Positions 60,615 to 64,000 of a stretch of DNA of 64,000 nt are shown here, piece after piece. Position 1 is the first letter of the stretch, and each line of letters opens with the position of its first letter. A program made the translations under genes and the position numbers. The stretch lies in the NCBI GenBank assembly GCA_958009055.1, contig OY253649.1:310001-374000 (forward strand). The letters are read 5' to 3'. The notes below the pieces were generated by a model, which saw only the letters and a list, made by a program, of their open reading frames with translations, made no database searches and had not been told where the DNA came from. The DNA comes from Choricystis sp. odSpoLacu1. Its lineage: Eukaryota > Chlorophyta > Trebouxiophyceae.

Positions 60615-63555
60615 TCAACCATTGGGACAGGACGACGCCCAGTGGCCCGGCTGGCCGCACTTGAAGCAGCCTCCCTCAGCCGGCGCGCCACCGACCGCGC
60701 TCACAAACCTACCGCTGCCGCCGCCGTTGTTGGTGCCGCCTCCCCGGCCACGCCCACGCCCCCTCCCAGCCCGGCTGGTCGAGGACGATGTCGACCGCGA
60801 GCCCCGGCCGGCACCAGCGCGGGAAGAGGTGCCCCGCCCGCCACGCGCTGGCGCGGGGAGCGGGGGGCAGCGCGCACTGCCGCTGCCGCCGCCGCCGCCA
60901 CTCCACTCGTCCAGCCACTTGAAGGGCAGGCAGTTTTCGCGGTCGTCGTCCACGGAGCACTTGACAAACTCGCGCCCCGCGTTGGCGCCGTTGCGCGTGG
61001 TGAAGACGAGGACGGACGCGCCGTGCCGCGGGCAGGGTGGCAACCCGTTTGAGGCGGGGGGAGGAGGGGCGCGGCCGCTGGCGCCGCCACCGGCAAGCGC
61101 ACGCTGGCGCCCCGCGGGGCGGGGTGGGGCGGCGGGAGGCGGGCGCGGAGGCCGTGCACCTCCGGCGCCGCCGCCGCCACCGCCACCGAGCTGCGGCACC
61201 CTCAAATCGCCACACGCGGCCAGCAGGCCGGTCAGACCGCGGTCGCACCCCAGCGCGCACGCACTCATGCGGGCGTCAAACCCAGCCGGAATGGCGGCCC
61301 TGCGAAACGTAAAGTTGACGACGCGGCCAGAGCACGCGGCACACCGCGCGTCCCTCGCGACGGCCATCGTCCCCCGCGGCAGCGCCACCGTCCGCCCGCA
61401 CAGCCGCCCCGCGGCGCAGGCCAGGTAGGCACCCTCTTCATGGGCGTGCAGGGCCATGGTGCCGCCGCAGCCAGGGCAGGGGCCGAGCGCGTCGCCCGCG
61501 CCGGCGCCACCCGCGCGCCGCGCGAAGAAGCGCGACACTTCCCCCTCCAGCACGCCGGCCGCCGCCTTGGCGGCCGCAAAGTCGGCCGCAAAGGCACGCA
61601 CCGCGTCCGCCAGCACGGAGCTTTTGTCTTTGTGGCCGTCGGCGATGGCGCGGATGCCGGCCTCGATGCGGCCACGGAGGGAGGGTTGCCAGAGGCCGGC
61701 CAGGCCTGCACGCGCATACCCCGACACCAGCGCCTCCCCCAGCGGCGTGGGGGAGAAGCAACCGTCCGCCGGATCTTTCACCGCATACCGCCGCGTCTGC
61801 AGCAGCTTGATGTGGTCGGCGATGGTGGCGTCCGTGCCGATGCCGTGCGCGTCCATGGCCCCCACCAAATCACCCTCCGCCAGGCGGGGGGGGGGGCGCC
61901 GTGTGGCCGGTCCTCAACTCCAGTTCGGCGGGGGTGAAGCGATCACCCGTCACAAAGGGGGGCAGGGGGGGCGAGTTGCCGCCCCAGCCGGCGTACGGGT
62001 AGATGTCGAGCCACGCGCGGTCGCGGATGACAAGGCCACGTGCCGAAAACCTCTCCACTCCCACCGCCACATCGACGGCCGTTTCATCGCCGGCAGCAGC
62101 ACGGGAGCAGGTGGCCAGGAACGAGCGCACGATGAACTCGTACAGGCGGCGCTTGGGGGCGGGCCACCCGCCCGACTCTGCCATTTTGGTCGTCGGGTGG
62201 ATCGGCGGGTGCGCGCGGTCGTTGCCGCCCCCCGACCGCGGAAATCGCCACAGTTCGCCCGAGGCGACGCGCCCCGCGTACCCCCCCCAGTCGGGGTGGG
62301 TCGCGTGGGCGGCGATGATGGGGGCGAGGTCGGTGTCGGGCGCAAACTCGGACGTCTCGGTGCGTGGATAGGAGATGAACCCTCCCTGGTACAACTCCTC
62401 CGCCAGTCGCATGACCTCGGCACCGTCCAGGCCCAGCACGTTGCGACGGGTGGCGGCGCGTTGGAGGGCCAGGGTGCAGAGGGGGGGGGGGCGGCTCGCG
62501 GTGCGCGCGGCGCGCGTCGACACTGGTGACGACAGCTGTTGGCGACGCCGCGGCAGCCTCGTACAGGGTGGCCGCGATAGCGTGGTCGAACACGTGGCCC
62601 CGACGCCATTTGAAGGGGACGGTGACGGTGGGGGTGGTGGCGGTGGGTGGTGCACCCCCGGGGCCATCACCCCACGGCACCCTCAAACTGACGTGGATCC
62701 ACCAAAAGGGTTCGGGCACGTGGGCGCGCGCCTCCCACGCGCGCTGCACAATCAAGCCCAGCGCGGGAAACTGGCAGGGGCCGTAGGAGAGCAGGGGGCG
62801 GTCGTCGTCCATGTCCCCCGCGGCCCAGTCGTAGCCGTCCTGCAGCAACAGCGTCTGCAGCCGCGTGAACGCGGCCCCCACCCGCAGGTCGATCTCTTGG
62901 CGTGCGTCCACGGCGGCAGACGCAGCAGCGTCCGGGGGGCCCAACGTGGCCAGGGCGCGCCCTATTTCAGGCGGAGACAGCGAGGAAAAGCGCGCGCGCA
63001 GCACGGTGAGGCGCGGGTTGGCGGCCTTGCAGGCGGTCACCACCTCAAACGCGATGTTCTCCCCCTCCCGGTCGCAGTCCAACCATAGGATGAGGACGTC
63101 CGCGGCCCGCGCCTGCTGCTTGAGGTTGCGTTCGATGGGGGCTTTGTCGTCGGGCACGCGTTTGACGACGGGAGCAGAAAACAGCGCGTCGGGCGGGACG
63201 CGCCGCCACGAGCGCGCGTCCCCCACAAAGTCCAGCTCCATCATGTGGCCCGCGACACAGGTGAAGGCGATGTCGCAGGGGCCGAGGGAGGGGATGGTGG
63301 CGCGCAGGCGGTAGAGGCGGCAGTATTGGGCACTGGGAAGGAGGGGAGGGTAGACGGTGCGATGAGAGGAGTGTGTGTGAGCGTGGGGTGTGTGTGGGTG
63401 TGCGCTTGTTCCCTCTTCACTCCTTCTCCTCCTCATCCACACCACCGTACTCACCACGTCGTCTCGCTTGGCGGCGGCCGCCCCCCGTTCATGACACGGG
63501 CCACCTCGGACGCAACCGAGTTTTTCTCGGCGACGCACAGCACGCGGCGCGGCAT
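60615..63555 (-). CDS. TOP3: DNA topoisomerase III (alpha type), two homopolymer frame breaks
   Basis: Exons 63555-63455 and 63332-60615. Toprim: MPRRVLCVAEKNSVASEVAR with the catalytic Glu, FTCVAGHMMELDFVGD, and ILWLDCDREGENIAFEV (DxDxE). Active-site Tyr in GGFISYPRTETSEF; GAMDAHGIGTDATIADHIK; then C4 zinc modules (CPGCGGTMALH), a GRF finger (VLVFTTRNGANAGREFVKCS), RG/RGG-rich stretch and a CCHC knuckle (CFKCGQPGHWASSC) at the end. This layout is Top3-alpha, partner of RecQ/RMI in dissolving double Holliday junctions. Frame changes at two 11-G plus-strand runs (62481-62491 and 61886-61896); ten G at each would give one continuous protein of about 940 aa. Confidence 0.92.
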
Positions 63556-63914
63556 GGTTGAGGAATTGGGGCCCTCGGAGGTGCCACAGGTGGGGGCGGC
63601 AAGGGTCAGGGGGCGGACATGGGGGGTCCGAGGGGCAGAGCGCGGAGCGCGGGGCGCGTGTGTTGCGCGCGAGTGTGTTTTCGGTTTTCGTCCGTCGTCG
63701 ATGTCCACTTGTCTTCCTCTGTTTTTTCTTTCCCGTTGCTTGCGCGCCTCTCCTCCCGGCGCACACACGCAGCAGTGCACACACGCACGCCCTCTCGTGG
63801 CTGTCTGTCCGTCCCGCCAAGACACACGCGTCGACTCGCGCAGCACACACACGCCCCCGCCCATCGGTCGGCCTGCCCATCACGACTTCTCCCCCCTCCC
63901 TCCCTCCCCACACC
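63556..63914. promoter_or_regulatory. Divergent intergenic region, TOP3 / last gene
   Basis: 359 bp between facing start codons, with CT-rich stretches leading into the plus-strand ATG. No gene seen. Confidence 0.4.
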
Positions 63915-64000
63915 ATGTCCGCCCCCCCCGCCGCCCTGGAGGCCGCCGTCCTGGCGTCCGTCGCCGCCGTGGAGGCCGCCGTGGACGCCAAGCTGGCGGT
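63915..64000 (+). CDS. 5' end of a gene truncated by the window edge
   Basis: Open from ATG at 63915 to the end: MSAPPAALEAAVLASVAAVE AAVDAKL. The ATG context (CACACCATGTCC) and the divergent position next to TOP3 resemble other starts here. Too short to assign. Confidence 0.5.
   Translation, partial: MSAPPAALEAAVLASVAAVEAAVDAKLA

Noticed and set aside
8490..62491. Programmed ribosomal frameshifting at the homopolymer breaks
   Set aside because: Eight or more unrelated genes would need it, directions differ, and no shared slippery heptamer or downstream structure is apparent. Sequencing error in homopolymers is simpler.
1..64000. Altered genetic code (TAG/TGA as sense)
   Set aside because: Most genes end at TGA and several at TAG in the expected place, and only three conserved genes contain internal stops. 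Local mutation or error fits better.

Overview
The window looks like nuclear DNA of a small, very GC-rich eukaryote with a primary plastid, most probably a chlorophyte green alga. I infer this from several things: spliceosomal GT-AG introns of about 70-600 nt, very Ala/Arg/Pro-rich proteins, tRNA genes with introns after position 37, a plant-type STP/HUP hexose transporter, plant-type beta-ketoacyl-ACP synthase I, a BTL-type adenine nucleotide carrier, and organelle proteins (KAS I, L4, a phosphatase, a PDZ protein) whose presequences look like simple transit peptides without a leading signal peptide. The species cannot be named from the sequence.

Layout. 1-9 kb: 5' part of a P4-ATPase flippase, a RING-CH membrane ligase, a frame-broken LRR-like gene, two intron-containing tRNA-Val genes, a secreted GH5 mannanase and a hotdog thioesterase. 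9-16 kb: two membrane proteins of unknown role, a CDK8-like Mediator kinase, an STP hexose transporter and a cupin. 16-19 kb is the most accessory-looking part: a putative His-Me finger endonuclease, a decayed second copy of its C-terminus, and an orphan C-terminal piece of a family X DNA polymerase carrying a perfect palindrome. 19-31 kb: receptor-like TKL kinase, organellar DEAD-box helicase, EF-hand protein, ISCA2, plastid L4, an LRR membrane protein and mitochondrial dihydrolipoyl dehydrogenase. 31-47 kb: a secreted Cys-rich protein, a membrane protein, KAS I, CLPTM1, a degenerate kinesin-like protein, lipin, an HMA copper chaperone, mRNA cap methyltransferase, two small four-helix membrane proteins and PRA1. 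47-64 kb: a second secreted Cys-rich protein, a helical-repeat protein, a coiled-coil protein, a DSP-like phosphatase, a voltage-gated-channel/cNMP/ankyrin protein, a small hydrophilic protein, a sphingomyelin-synthase-like enzyme, a PDZ protein, the BTL carrier, a SWIM protein, topoisomerase III and the first codons of one more gene.

The genes do not form a pathway cluster. What they share is organisation. Strand alternates almost gene by gene, so most start codons face another start codon across about 170-380 bp, and 3' ends converge closely or overlap. Introns are few, mostly near the 5' end, and tend to start purine-rich and end pyrimidine-rich.

A second theme is broken frames. At least eight otherwise convincing genes need a one-base correction, usually in a homopolymer, and three contain a single in-frame stop in conserved surroundings. 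The homopolymer cases look like sequencing or assembly errors. The in-frame stops are listed separately because they need independent checking.
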